A DNA stretch of 64,000 nt from Bog-473 sp963791455 (GCA_963791455.1 CAWBSM010000001.1:62001-126000), one strand, 5' to 3'; shown: positions 35,288-44,674, counted from the stretch's first letter. A program made the numbers and translations. Notes: generated by a model from the sequence alone, not told the origin.

Positions 35288-37060
35288 ATGACCATCACGA
35301 GCCGGGGCGCCGTGGCACCGACCGCTGATCAGGCCGGAACCGCTGCGGGCGGATCGGGGACGGCGGTCGCACCCATCGACACGGCTGCGCTCGATGCGAT
35401 CGTCAACGAGGTTGCCGACCACACTTCCTCGTGGGCCAAGACCGGCGCCGCGGCCCGCGCCGACCTCCTCACGCAGGTCATCGCCGCGACCATGGCGACC
35501 GAAGAAGAATGGCTGGCGGCGGCCTGCGCGGCCAAGGGACTGGCGCCCGGCACGACGGAAGCCGGCGAGGAGCTCTTCGCGGGCATCGGCACGTTCGTGC
35601 GTATGGCGCGCCTGTTGCGCGACGCGTTGCGCGAGATCGAAAAGGATAGCAAGCCCTCCTTCGCCGGTCCGGCTCGCGAAGCGCCAGGCGGCCGGTTGCG
35701 CGTGCAGGTCTTTCCGGACGGCACCTTCGACCGCATCACGTTCCCCCAGACGACCGCCGAGGTGTGGATGCAACCCGGCGTCACCCGGGAGTCCCTGGTG
35801 GCGGGCCAGGCCGCGGCCTACGCCGACCCCGCCGCGCACGCCGGCACCGCGCTCGTGCTCGCGGCAGGAAATGTGGCCTCGCTCGGTCCCCGCGACGTGC
35901 TCTCCAAGCTGTTCGTCGAGGGCAAGGTTGTCGTGGTGAAGGCCAATCCCGTCAATGACTACCTCGTGCCGTTCTGGACCCGCGCCTTCTTACCGTTGAT
36001 CGATGCGCACTTCGTGCGCATCGTTGATGGGGGTGTCGCGGTGGGGCAGTATCTGAGCAGTCATCCGCGCGTCGACGAGGTGCACATCACCGGGTCGGAT
36101 AAGACGTACGACGCCGTCGTGTTCGGAAGCGGACCCGAGGGCGCCCGGCGCAAGGCGGCGAACGAGCCGGCCATCGACAAGCCGGTGACAGCGGAACTGG
36201 GCAACGTGTCACCGGTGATCGTGGTGCCGGGCAAGTGGTCCATCGCGGAGCTGCGCTACCAGGCTGAGCACGTGGCCACCATGCTCGTGAACAATGCTGG
36301 CTTCAACTGCATCTCGGCCCGGGTCGTCGTCACCCACGCCGGATGGGCACAGCGCGACGCGTTTCTCGGTGCACTGACGCAGACGCTGGCGGGCATCGCG
36401 ACCCGTCGCGCCTATTATCCCGGCGCGCGCGATCGGCGCGACGCCTTCGTGCACGCCCATCCCGAGGCCGAGGAATTCGGCGCGGGACCTGACGATGGGT
36501 TGCCCTGGACCTTCATTCCCGGTGTCCCACCCGGGCACACCGACGACATCTGCTTCAACGTGGAATCGTTTTGCGCGGAGATGGCCGAGACGGCGCTCAC
36601 CGCCCCCTCGGCCGCGGCCTTCGTCGACGCCGCGACCGCATTTTGCAACGATGTCGTATGGGGGACGCTTGGTGCGACGATCATCGTCAGCCCTTCCTCC
36701 CTCAAGGATCACGACGTGGCCGATGCAGTCGAGCGCGCGGTGGCCGACCTGCGCTACGGCTCCATCGGGGTGAACCTCTGGCACGGCGTGTCATTCGCCC
36801 TGGGCTCCACGAGTTGGGGGGCCTACCCGGGGCACCCGCGCAACGACATTCAGTCGGGCACGGGCGTGGTTGGAAACGCACTCATGTTCGATCGTCCACA
36901 GAAGTCGGTGGTGCGCGGCCCCTTCCGCTCCCGGCCTAAGCCGAGTTGGTTCGCGACGGCGTCCGAGGGCTACGACGTCATGCGTCGATTCGTCGCCTTC
37001 GAGGCCGAGCCGTCCGCGGCGAAGATCCCGGGCTTGTTGCTCGCCGCCATGCGAGCCTGA
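35288..37060 (+). CDS. Aldehyde dehydrogenase family protein, long form
   Basis: This 590-residue protein belongs to the ALDH superfamily: the general-base region TAELGNVSPVIV, the catalytic Cys in NNAGFNCISARVVV, and HITGSDKTYDAVVFG from the cofactor domain. It is about 100 residues longer than the classic 490-residue ALDH, with a helical N-terminal extension and an unusual C-terminal section. The GGGAGG ribosome site lies close before ATG 35288. It stands alone, with no cofactor or reductase partner. The aldehyde substrate is unknown. Confidence 0.82.
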   Translation: MTITSRGAVAPTADQAGTAAGGSGTAVAPIDTAALDAIVNEVADHTSSWAKTGAAARADLLTQVIAATMATEEEWLAAACAAKGLAPGTTEAGEELFAGIGTFVRMARLLRDALREIEKDSKPSFAGPAREAPGGRLRVQVFPDGTFDRITFPQTTAEVWMQPGVTRESLVAGQAAAYADPAAHAGTALVLAAGNVASLGPRDVLSKLFVEGKVVVVKANPVNDYLVPFWTRAFLPLIDAHFVRIVDGGVAVGQYLSSHPRVDEVHITGSDKTYDAVVFGSGPEGARRKAANEPAIDKPVTAELGNVSPVIVVPGKWSIAELRYQAEHVATMLVNNAGFNCISARVVVTHAGWAQRDAFLGALTQTLAGIATRRAYYPGARDRRDAFVHAHPEAEEFGAGPDDGLPWTFIPGVPPGHTDDICFNVESFCAEMAETALTAPSAAAFVDAATAFCNDVVWGTLGATIIVSPSSLKDHDVADAVERAVADLRYGSIGVNLWHGVSFALGSTSWGAYPGHPRNDIQSGTGVVGNALMFDRPQKSVVRGPFRSRPKPSWFATASEGYDVMRRFVAFEAEPSAAKIPGLLLAAMRA

Positions 37061-37081
37061 GACGGAGCGCCTCCCTCCCCT

Positions 37082-37702
37082 TCAGCCCATCGTCCTGGCG
37101 CGCAGCTGGGGAATGGCGTAGGGCGCGGCTGCGACGATCGCGGCGATCAGCGCCAAGAAAGCGCCGAACTCCCAGCCGACGCCCGAGCCTCCGGGCTTGT
37201 CGATGAACGCGATGAAGACCAACACCAGGTTCACGATCGTCGCCACCATCATGACGGAGAGGTGCGGAAGTTGCGCGCTGATCGGCAGCTGGTCCCACCC
37301 GGCCCGCAGCACCAGATACGCCACCTCGAGGATGCAGATGATCATCACGATGTAGAGGAAGCCGTGGGCCGAGACGCCGCTTGCCGTGACCGTGATCCCG
37401 ATGACGCTGACGCCGAACCACGACAGGAACAGAGAGATGAACAGCACGATCGAAGCGACCCCGGCGATCCGGTCGGCCAGCGACCAGCGGGCGGCGTCGA
37501 ACTTGTAGGCCGGCACTCCCGATCCGCTCGACGCACTCGCGGGCGGTGCAGTGGCGGCGGACGCGGCGGCAGGCGCTGGACCGCTACGGGCGGGGCCCGC
37601 CTGGGTCGCAGCTGAGCTCGAGCTCAGCGTGGCTCCGCAGCTCGGACAGTAAGCGGCGTCGTCGGCGGCCTGGCTCTGACACTGAGGGCAGATCTGCGGC
37701 AT
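37082..37702 (-). CDS. Zinc-ribbon membrane protein
   Basis: This 206-residue protein has an N-terminal zinc ribbon with two CxxC pairs (CPQCQSQAADDAAYCPSCG), an Ala/Ser/Pro-rich linker, and four predicted TM helices. The overall plan (ribbon plus membrane domain) is common among actinobacterial proteins of unknown role. A GGAGG ribosome site precedes ATG 37702, and an 80-nt leader with a 5' hairpin is predicted. It is convergent with the ALDH gene (21 nt). No function can be assigned. Confidence 0.75.
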   Translation of the reverse strand: MPQICPQCQSQAADDAAYCPSCGATLSSSSAATQAGPARSGPAPAAASAATAPPASASSGSGVPAYKFDAARWSLADRIAGVASIVLFISLFLSWFGVSVIGITVTASGVSAHGFLYIVMIICILEVAYLVLRAGWDQLPISAQLPHLSVMMVATIVNLVLVFIAFIDKPGGSGVGWEFGAFLALIAAIVAAAPYAIPQLRARTMG

Positions 37703-37751
37703 GGCGGTCCTCCATCCCTTCGGGCTGCGGGTGACCGACGGCCCCCTCAGC

Positions 37752-37787
37752 GCCGGTGACTGCTTCAGTCCGGCACCTCCGATTCTA
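37752..37787 (-). promoter_or_regulatory. Promoter with 5'-terminal hairpin for the zinc-ribbon gene
   Basis: On the minus strand TAGAAT (37787-37782) fits a -10 box, and transcription would begin near 37775. A hairpin (arms GCCGG..ACTG and CAGTCCGGC, 37752-37774) lies right at the predicted 5' end of the mRNA and may protect it. About 50 nt then lead to the ribosome site and ATG 37702. Confidence 0.45.
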
Positions 37788-37888
37788 CGGGGGTGACTCC
37801 TTCTTGCCTAGGGACCCTCTTGCCCGGCCCAACCCCAAGAGAGCAGCTCAGGATGCCCTTCAGCCCGTCCAGCGCCCGTACGACGGCA

Positions 37889-39115
37889 TCATCCGTGCGA
37901 CCTGGAGGCGGCGGGAGGTGGTTTGGGCTTGAGGAGGGTGAGCCGCGCCACGGTGTCCTCGCCCACCGCCACGCAGCCGGCGGTCGTCGGGCAGGCCAGT
38001 GCCGTCAGGGTGATCGGGGCGTAGGCCGTCGGGGAAACCCGGAAGGTCATCCCGCCGTTGAGGCTCTGGGCGAGGGCTCCGGTAGCGATGGCCGGGAAGC
38101 CGAACCATCGTGTTCCCACCATGGCGCACTGCTGGGCGGACGGGCAGGCGATACCGAAGATGTCGTCGACGGGCAGCGGGTGAGTCGACGGCTGCCAGGT
38201 GTGCCCACCGTCCGCGCTGGTGAGGAGCTCGCCTTTGGCCGGCACGACATCGCTGACCGTCGTGTTTGTCGTCCCCGCGGCCAAGCACTCGGAAGCCGAG
38301 AGGCACGCGGCGCCCTGCAGCACCCCGATCCCGGGTGGCACGGTCGCCAGCGCCCAGGTCTGCCCGCCGTCGGTGCTCAGCGCAATGGCACCCTGCCCAT
38401 GTCCGTTGCTGGTCGGGACGTACCCGGCCACGAGGCACGGTCCACCGGGGTCGCACGTCAGATCGCTACCGGCCACAAACGGCGCGGGAAGCCCACCTTC
38501 TTGTTGCCAGCTCTGACCGAAGTTGGCGCTGTGGTCGGACCACGTGACGGTGCCGTCACTGACGATGACGGTGCAGTCAATTGGGTCAGCGCAGGCCACA
38601 CTGGTGACGGCGAGAGCATTCGGAGGCGCCGTTGTCGGCGACCACGTTGTCCCCGCGTCGGTGGTTGTCACGACCACGCCACTCCCGGGCAGCGACGCAC
38701 CGTTCGATCCGACCGCCATGCACTCGGTCACGGTCGGGCACGAGACCCCGCTCAGCTGCGGTGTGGTCCCGCCTGTCACCTGTTGTGCCTTCCACGACGT
38801 ACCCCCGTTCTTGGTGGCGACGATCACGACCGCGTTCGCCCCGACCGGCGGGGGATTCGGACCTGCGACACCCACCGCCCAGCATCGACGGGCGTTGGCG
38901 CATGACACCGCGCCGAGCTCTCCGGTACCCGTCGGTGCCGGCTGCCCGATCGCGAGCGGCGTGCCCTTGGGCTCGCCGAGGACACGCGGGGATGGCGCGG
39001 CCGGGCGCCCCAACGCGCAGCCGGACCCCGTAAGCGCTACCGCACCGAGAAGCAGGGACAAGCCGGCGCCGTGTCGCCGGGAACGCCGGTGTCGAGGCAC
39101 GGAGCGTGAAGGCAC
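37889..39115 (-). CDS. Exported beta-propeller (BNR/sialidase-like) protein with paired cysteines
   Basis: This 408-residue protein has a signal peptide ending near GSGC, a weak lipobox. It contains seven repeats, each with a C-x5-C pair (for example SCANARRCWAVG, SCPTVTECMAVG, ACPSAQQCAMVG) followed by Asp-box-like turns (STDGGQTWALA, TSADGGHTWQ). This pattern predicts a seven-bladed propeller with one disulfide per blade. GTG 39115 is used. The ligand or enzymatic role is unknown. It is divergent from the MarP-like protease at 39180 across 64 bp. Confidence 0.75.
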   Translation of the reverse strand: MPSRSVPRHRRSRRHGAGLSLLLGAVALTGSGCALGRPAAPSPRVLGEPKGTPLAIGQPAPTGTGELGAVSCANARRCWAVGVAGPNPPPVGANAVVIVATKNGGTSWKAQQVTGGTTPQLSGVSCPTVTECMAVGSNGASLPGSGVVVTTTDAGTTWSPTTAPPNALAVTSVACADPIDCTVIVSDGTVTWSDHSANFGQSWQQEGGLPAPFVAGSDLTCDPGGPCLVAGYVPTSNGHGQGAIALSTDGGQTWALATVPPGIGVLQGAACLSASECLAAGTTNTTVSDVVPAKGELLTSADGGHTWQPSTHPLPVDDIFGIACPSAQQCAMVGTRWFGFPAIATGALAQSLNGGMTFRVSPTAYAPITLTALACPTTAGCVAVGEDTVARLTLLKPKPPPAASRSHG

Positions 39116-39179
39116 GGCGGGACGACAATAGCGGTGGGGGGAGTCTTTTTCGGATCACCGTTCGCTACCCTCGCAGACG

Positions 39180-40364
39180 GTGGACTGGGTCGATCTCTTG
39201 ATCATTGGGTTGATGCTCCTGGCTGCCGTCCATGGACTTCGACTCGGCGCGCTGGTCCAGCTCCTCACTTTTGGGGGCTTCCTCCTGGGGTTTTTGCTCG
39301 GCACCCTGGTCTGGGTACCCCTATTGAGAAGCGGCCACGAAAGCCCAGCGCGCGCCGTGATCGTCGTGTCGCTGGTGATTCTCACCGCTTGTGCCTTCGG
39401 CTTTACTGGCCGCGTTCTGGGTACCTGGAGCAACGTCACGCTGCGTCGCCACCACCTGGGCCACGTCGATGCCGTGCTCGGCGTCGGCGTCGCGGTCGTC
39501 GCGGTCCTGCTCACGGTATGGCTGGTGGCGGCTGTGATCTCCTCTCCGAACAGCCGCTTCACCTCCCTTGACGCTGCCGTGGCCCGTTCGGACATCCTCC
39601 ACTCCATCGACCGGGTCCTGCCCCAGGCGCCGTCGATTTTCAACGACCTGCAGACCTTCCTGAACAATCAGGGGTTCCCCCAGGTCTTCTCAACGCTCAC
39701 CCCTCCCTCGACGCCTTCTGTGTCCACACCAACCAGCGCCCAGACACGCGCGTTGGGGGACCCCGCCGTCTTCTCGACCGTCAAGATCCTGGGCACTGCG
39801 TGCAACGACGAACAGGAAGGCTCGGGCTTCGTGGTCGGGCCGGGACTGGTCGCCACCAACGCCCACGTCGTGGCGGGCGAGGGCAATGGCAACACGCAGG
39901 TGCTGATCGGGTCCACCATGTACGAGGCGACTGCTGTGCTGTTCGACCCGTCATTCGACCTTGCTGTCCTACGCACCGATGCGCCGCTCGGCCCAAGTCT
40001 CACCATCGACCCCAATCTGGTGTCCCGAGGAACACCGGCCGCGCTCCTCGGTTATCCCGAGAACGGGAGCCTGTCCGTGCAGCCGGCGGCGGTGACCGAG
40101 GAGGTCACGGCCATCGGGAAGGACATCTACAACAACGGGACGGTCACCCGAGGTGTCTATGCCCTCCAAGCCGACGTCCTGCCCGGCAATTCCGGCGGCC
40201 CGCTGATGGGGCCGGGTGGCCAGGTGATAGGCGTCGTGTTCTCGCGCTCCACCGTCTACCAGGGCGTCGGCTATGCGCTCACGTCGCCGGGCGTCGTGAC
40301 GCGGGTCCAAGCGGCTCTCCATCATCGCGGCGCGGTCAGCACGGGGCCGTGCATCACCGGCTGA
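39180..40364 (+). CDS. MarP-family membrane serine protease (CvpA plus trypsin-like)
   Basis: This 394-residue protein has four N-terminal TM helices of the CvpA type (about residues 5-125) and an extracytoplasmic chymotrypsin-fold domain. That domain has catalytic His in ATNAHVVAG, Asp in PSFDLAVLRTD and Ser in VLPGNSGGPL. It matches the actinobacterial MarP family, which responds to acid or oxidative stress. GTG 39180 follows a TACCCT box by 8 nt, so the mRNA is nearly leaderless. A GH15 gene follows 26 nt after its stop. Confidence 0.86.
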   Translation: MDWVDLLIIGLMLLAAVHGLRLGALVQLLTFGGFLLGFLLGTLVWVPLLRSGHESPARAVIVVSLVILTACAFGFTGRVLGTWSNVTLRRHHLGHVDAVLGVGVAVVAVLLTVWLVAAVISSPNSRFTSLDAAVARSDILHSIDRVLPQAPSIFNDLQTFLNNQGFPQVFSTLTPPSTPSVSTPTSAQTRALGDPAVFSTVKILGTACNDEQEGSGFVVGPGLVATNAHVVAGEGNGNTQVLIGSTMYEATAVLFDPSFDLAVLRTDAPLGPSLTIDPNLVSRGTPAALLGYPENGSLSVQPAAVTEEVTAIGKDIYNNGTVTRGVYALQADVLPGNSGGPLMGPGGQVIGVVFSRSTVYQGVGYALTSPGVVTRVQAALHHRGAVSTGPCITG

Positions 40365-40390
40365 ACCAGGAATGCGGCAAGAATGAGGTC

Positions 40391-42301
40391 ATGAGCCAGC
40401 CGATCGAGCACTACGCCGTCCTCGGCGACCTGCACACCGCGGCTCTCGTCGGGATGGATGGCTCCGTGGATTGGCTCTGCCTGCCGCACTTTGACTCGCC
40501 TTCGTGTTTCGCAAGGCTGCTCGGAGACGAGGACCACGGCTTCTGGCGGATCGCACCCGCCGGTGGCGAGAGCGTCATCTTGGCGACCCGGCGCTGGTAC
40601 CGCCCCAACACGCTCGTGCTCGAGACCGAGTTCGATACCGCCACGGGAACGGTCCGGGTGACCGATTGCATGCCCATTCGGGACGACCACCCTCACCTGG
40701 TGCGCTCGGTCGAGGGCGTCAGTGGCACCGTCGACATGCGCATGGAGTTGGTCGTGCGCTTCGACTACGGCGAAGTGGTGCCCTGGGTGACCTCGCACGA
40801 CGGCCTGACCCGGCTCACGGCCGGTCCGGACTCGGTCGCGCTGTGGCACCGGGTGGACACCGTGGGCGAGGACTTGCGCACCGTGGCCGACTTCACCGTC
40901 ACCGAGAAGCAGCGTTATCCGTTCACGCTGGTCGCGCACCCGTCCCACGAGGACCCGCCGCCGCCACTCGACAGCTATTACGCCGTACACCTCACCGAGG
41001 CCTACTGGGGCGAATGGGCGACGCAATGCTGCTATGTGGGGCCGTACCACGACGCCGTCGTGCGCTCGCTCATCACGCTCAAGGCGCTGACCTACGCGCC
41101 GACCGGCGGCATCGTCGCCGCGGCCACCACCTCGCTGCCCGAGTCGCTCGGTGGCAACCGGAACTGGGACTATCGCTATTGCTGGCTGCGCGACGCAACG
41201 CTGACGCTCGAGTCGCTCATGCGCGGCGGATACTTCACCGAGGCCATGGCGTGGCGCGACTGGCTTTTGCGTGCCGTGGCAGGCGACGTCTCCAAGCTCC
41301 AGATCATGTACGGACCGGCGGGTGAGCGGCGGCTCGATGAATGGGAAGCGGCCTGGCTGCCCGGCTACGAGGGCTCGGTGCCGGTCCGGATCGGCAATGC
41401 CGCCTCGGAGCAGTACCAGCTCGACGTCTATGGCGAGGTCATGTCGGCCTTGTACTCCTCGGCCAAAACCGAGGGTGTGCACAGCCGGTCGGCGTGGGGC
41501 GTCCAGATCCAGCTGATCAATTTCATCGAGACGGGTTGGCTCCAGCCCGACGACGGCATCTGGGAAGTGCGCGGACCACGCCGCCACTTCACGCACTCGA
41601 AGGTGATGGCGTGGGTCGCCGTTGACCGCGCCGTGCGGACACTCCAGGAGTGGCCCGATCTTGGGGGGCCGCTCGAGCAGTGGCGATCGCTACGCGACGA
41701 GATCTTCACCGAGGTGTGCGAGAAGGGGTACAACCAGGACGTTGGCGCCTTCACGCAGTACTACGGCTCCGACAAGCTCGATGCCAGCGTCCTCATGATC
41801 CCCCTCGTCGGGTTCCTCCCAGCGAGCGACCACCGCGTCGTGAGCACGGTGGAGGCCATCCAGCGCGACCTCATGGATCACGGGTTCGTGTTGCGCTACA
41901 AGACCGACGACGACGGCGCCGTCGACGGGTTGACCGGGCGTGAGGGGGCCTTCCTGGCCTGCTCGTTCTGGCTCGTGGACTGCCTGCACATGATCGGGCG
42001 CGCGGAGGAGGCCACTGAGCTCTTCGAGCGTCTACTAGCTCTCCGCAACGACCTCGGCCTTCTCTCTGAGGAGTACGACCCCCTGGCGGGTCGGTTGGTG
42101 GGCAACTTCCCCCAGGCCTTCTCGCACGTCTCATTGATCAACTCCGCCTTCCGCCTGAGCGGAACCGACCCGTTGGTGCCGGTCGACGACGGCTCCCGGC
42201 TGATCATGAACGAGAGCATCACCCAGAGGGCCAGGGCGCAGCGAATGAGGCGCCTCAGCCGCAACGCCCGTCATCGCCGGTCGGGTTCGGCGAAGCGGTG
42301 A
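40391..42301 (+). CDS. Glycoside hydrolase family 15 protein (glucoamylase/trehalase-like)
   Basis: This 636-residue protein has the GH15 layout: an N-terminal beta-sandwich (IEHYAVLGDLHTAALVGMDG, then SVDWLCLPHFDSPSCFA) and an (alpha/alpha)6 catalytic barrel with NRNWDYRYCWLRDATLT. The conserved acid region LLSEEYDPLAGR near residue 560 holds the likely catalytic Glu. In actinobacteria close relatives include trehalases as well as glucoamylases, so the substrate is open. No signal peptide is present, so it is cytoplasmic. ATG 40391 is preferred over the longer frame because it has GAGG upstream and begins the conserved motif. Confidence 0.88.
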   Translation: MSQPIEHYAVLGDLHTAALVGMDGSVDWLCLPHFDSPSCFARLLGDEDHGFWRIAPAGGESVILATRRWYRPNTLVLETEFDTATGTVRVTDCMPIRDDHPHLVRSVEGVSGTVDMRMELVVRFDYGEVVPWVTSHDGLTRLTAGPDSVALWHRVDTVGEDLRTVADFTVTEKQRYPFTLVAHPSHEDPPPPLDSYYAVHLTEAYWGEWATQCCYVGPYHDAVVRSLITLKALTYAPTGGIVAAATTSLPESLGGNRNWDYRYCWLRDATLTLESLMRGGYFTEAMAWRDWLLRAVAGDVSKLQIMYGPAGERRLDEWEAAWLPGYEGSVPVRIGNAASEQYQLDVYGEVMSALYSSAKTEGVHSRSAWGVQIQLINFIETGWLQPDDGIWEVRGPRRHFTHSKVMAWVAVDRAVRTLQEWPDLGGPLEQWRSLRDEIFTEVCEKGYNQDVGAFTQYYGSDKLDASVLMIPLVGFLPASDHRVVSTVEAIQRDLMDHGFVLRYKTDDDGAVDGLTGREGAFLACSFWLVDCLHMIGRAEEATELFERLLALRNDLGLLSEEYDPLAGRLVGNFPQAFSHVSLINSAFRLSGTDPLVPVDDGSRLIMNESITQRARAQRMRRLSRNARHRRSGSAKR

Positions 42302-42415
42302 GCGAACAGACCGGTCCGATCCCGAGTGAAGTCGGCCCGAACCGGGTCATGAGGATCGCGCCATGAAGGCTCGCCCGCCCGAGGACGGCGAGGTCGCCGT
42401 TGAGGTCAACTCACT

Positions 42416-43432
42416 GTGACCGGGACGCACGCGCACGGTGAGCACCTCCATCATCACGCCGACGCAGGGTTGCACGCGCATGACCCGGAGAGCGGCAAGG
42501 TCATCCCTGCCGTACCGACGCCGCGCCGGATCGCAGCCGGCGTGCTGGAGATCGACACCATGCTGGGTGGCTGGGAGCGGGTGACCGCGGGCTACCTCAT
42601 CGAGGGACCGGCCCCCGTCCTCATCGAGACGGGGAGCCAAACCTCGGTCCCCGTGTTGCTGGACGCACTCGGCCAGATCGGCGTGGGCCCGGCCGAGCTG
42701 GCCGGTGTCGCAGTTACCCATATCCACCTCGACCACGCGGGTGGCGTCGGCGACGTCGCGCGGGCCTTTCCTGCGGCCACGGTCTACGTCCACGAGAAGG
42801 GAGCGCGGCACCTGGCCGACCCCACGCGCCTTGTCGAATCGGCGGCGCGGGTGTACGGGCCGCTGCTCGACTCTCTTTATGGCCGCATCGACCCGACGCC
42901 GCCCGAGCGCCTCCATGTCCTCGAGGACGGCGAGGAGATTGAGGTCGGACCTGGGCGCACCCTGGTCGCCGTGGATTCGCCAGGGCACGCCAAGCACCAT
43001 GTCGGGTTGCACGATTCGGTGAGCGGAGTGCTGTTCGCGGGGGACGCCGTCGGGGTGAAACTCCCCGACGGCGGTGTCCTGCGGCCCTCGACACCGCCTC
43101 CCGACTTCGACCTGGCCCAAGCCATCAACTCCCTGGCCAAGTTCGCGGCCCGTCGTCCCTCCGGCATTGCGCTGGCCCATTACGGGCTGCTGGGGCAGCC
43201 AGAGGAGGTCCTGGCTGAGGCCGACGAGACGCTCCGCATCTGGGCAGAGACGGCAGAGACGGCTTATCGCGAGGGTGCCGACATCGCCGACGCGCTCGCC
43301 GCCCGCTTCGATCCTTTGCTCGGGGACATCGACGCTGCCCACAAGGAGAAGTTGGACATCATGAACGGAGTGCACTCGAACGCCGCCGGCTTCCGCCGCT
43401 GGCTTGAGAGGCGCGACGCCGCGACCACCTGA
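42416..43432 (+). CDS. MBL-fold metallo-hydrolase with His-rich N-terminus
   Basis: This 338-residue protein has the metallo-beta-lactamase motif THIHLDHAGG, a later GHAKHHVG histidine stretch, a FAGDAVG aspartate and the C-terminal ALAHYG, so both metal sites look intact. The first 22 residues hold eight histidines (THAHGEHLHHHADAGLHAHD), which could store or deliver metal. GTG 42416 is used because it includes this stretch; a start further in would lose it. Substrate unknown. It lies alone between GH15 and a convergent small gene. Confidence 0.83.
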   Translation: MTGTHAHGEHLHHHADAGLHAHDPESGKVIPAVPTPRRIAAGVLEIDTMLGGWERVTAGYLIEGPAPVLIETGSQTSVPVLLDALGQIGVGPAELAGVAVTHIHLDHAGGVGDVARAFPAATVYVHEKGARHLADPTRLVESAARVYGPLLDSLYGRIDPTPPERLHVLEDGEEIEVGPGRTLVAVDSPGHAKHHVGLHDSVSGVLFAGDAVGVKLPDGGVLRPSTPPPDFDLAQAINSLAKFAARRPSGIALAHYGLLGQPEEVLAEADETLRIWAETAETAYREGADIADALAARFDPLLGDIDAAHKEKLDIMNGVHSNAAGFRRWLERRDAATT

Positions 43433-43444
43433 GGCGCGGGCTTC

Positions 43445-43717
43445 TCAGACGACCAGCTTGGCCCGCAACTCCTCTTGCCGCACTTCGAAGTCGTCCAGGG
43501 AGATGCGGCCCTCTGCCAGGTCCTCGTGCAGGGCTGCAAACTGCTCCAGCAGCTTCGTCTGGTCGACATCGCCAGCTGAGGGTGTGCTCGCAGCATGCTC
43601 ACTCGCCGCCGCCTTGTCTTCCTTTCGAGAGAGGCGGTCGTCCATCTTCGCCTTGGCCCGATCCTTCTTGGCCTGGTCGCGCTGTAACTTTCCGAATGTC
43701 GAACGTGCGCGTGCCAC
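43445..43717 (-). CDS. Small basic protein with SHOCT-like tail
   Basis: This 90-residue protein has a Lys/Arg-rich first half (RDQAKKDRAKAKMDDRLSRK) and a C-terminal helix-turn-helix pair (FAALHEDLAEGRISLDDFEV) that resembles a SHOCT module. GTG 43717 has a strong AAGGAG ribosome site 7 nt upstream, which supports real translation. It ends 12 nt from the convergent MBL gene and is 111 nt from a tRNA-Ser. Function unknown; possibly an oligomerising or nucleic-acid-binding protein. Confidence 0.7.
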   Translation of the reverse strand: MARARSTFGKLQRDQAKKDRAKAKMDDRLSRKEDKAAASEHAASTPSAGDVDQTKLLEQFAALHEDLAEGRISLDDFEVRQEELRAKLVV

Positions 43718-43828
43718 GGTTCACTCCTTTCCGGCCGCCGAGGAGCGACCAGGTGCTGCCGGCCTGGCGCATGCCCTGCCGCTGTTCTTGCCGCACTCGC
43801 CTATGCGGCGGGCCTCTTCGGCCCCGAG

Positions 43829-43914
43829 CGGAGGAGGTGGGATTTGAACCCACGGTACCCATGAGGCACAACGGTTTTCGAGACCGTCCGATTCGGCCGC
43901 TCTCGCACTCCTCC
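43829..43914 (-). tRNA. tRNA-Ser (CGA anticodon)
   Basis: The minus strand folds as a class II tRNA: acceptor GGAGGAG pairs with CTCCTCC, the anticodon stem ACGGT/ACCGT encloses CTCGAAA (anticodon CGA, reading UCG), and the T-arm is GTGGG-TTCAAAT-CCCAC. A long variable arm is present, as in tRNA-Ser. CCA is not encoded. A TAACAT box lies 7 nt upstream of the 5' end. Confidence 0.93.
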
Positions 43915-44152
43915 GGCCGAGATGTTACTCGCTCTGACCTGGCCCGAAGGTTCAAAGAGGCGCCTTTCCGCCCGCCTCTCACGCAAAGAACAGCCACCAG
44001 GATACACCAGGTTGCGTCGCCTTCACGCGAGCCGAAGTGTGCGCCCTCTTCTCCGCATGGCTTCATGGGCATTGCCATGTGACCCGCCGACTCGTGTCGG
44101 TCATCGGCCTTGAAATTCCTTGAAACTCAGCCATCTATTGAAGAAAGGCTGA

Positions 44153-44674
44153 TCAGGCCTCGTCCCCTGGGCGCGGCGTTGGCTCGAGGCCCGCTCGATC
44201 GGTCCGTTTCTCAGCGAAGAAAGACGTCAGAAGGGCTCCACAGTCCTCCGCGCGTACACCGTGAGTGACCTCCAGCTCGTGATTGAGTCGCGGATCCCCG
44301 CAGAGGTTGTACAGCGTGCCGCAGGCGCCCGCCCGCGGGTCGCTCGCCCCGTAGACCAGCCGGCGGGCTCTGGAGGCCACCAGTGCGCCGGCGCACATGG
44401 CGCACGGCTCGAGCGTCACCACCAGGGTGACGTCGGAGAGGCGCCAGCCTCCGACAGCCGCGGCAGCGTCGCGGAGGGCAAGCATCTCCGCATGTGCGGT
44501 GGGATCGCCGGTCCGCTCACGTTCATTGTGACGAGCCGATACGACACGTCCGCCAACAAGAGCGACGGCACCTACCGGAACCTCGCCCTGCGCGGTGGCG
44601 GTCCGTGCCTCGACCAGCGCGAGCTCCATGGCCTCGTCGTCGCTCACGGGTGTTGGGTGGTCAGCGGAGGCCAT
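44153..44674 (-). CDS. tadA: tRNA adenosine(34) deaminase / nucleoside deaminase
   Basis: This 173-residue deaminase has the zinc motif HAE (His61, catalytic Glu63) and PCAMC (Cys91 and Cys94), plus GEVPVGAV at the N-terminus, which is typical of TadA. It converts A34 to inosine in tRNA-Arg(ACG). It lies between two tRNA-Ser genes. ATG 44674 follows a short CATACT box. The C-terminal Pro/Arg-rich tail is unremarkable. A related guanine or cytosine deaminase is a less likely alternative. Confidence 0.9.
   Translation of the reverse strand: MASADHPTPVSDDEAMELALVEARTATAQGEVPVGAVALVGGRVVSARHNERERTGDPTAHAEMLALRDAAAAVGGWRLSDVTLVVTLEPCAMCAGALVASRARRLVYGASDPRAGACGTLYNLCGDPRLNHELEVTHGVRAEDCGALLTSFFAEKRTDRAGLEPTPRPGDEA

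Noticed and set aside
37793..38905. Plus-strand 370-codon frame opposite the beta-propeller gene
   Set aside because: Gly/Arg/Asp-rich antisense shadow; the minus frame has a signal peptide and seven regular repeats.
39800..40390. N-terminal extension of the GH15 frame back to 39800
   Set aside because: It overlaps the MarP-like protease in another frame, is Arg-rich, and the GH15 motif begins at ATG 40391 with a ribosome site.
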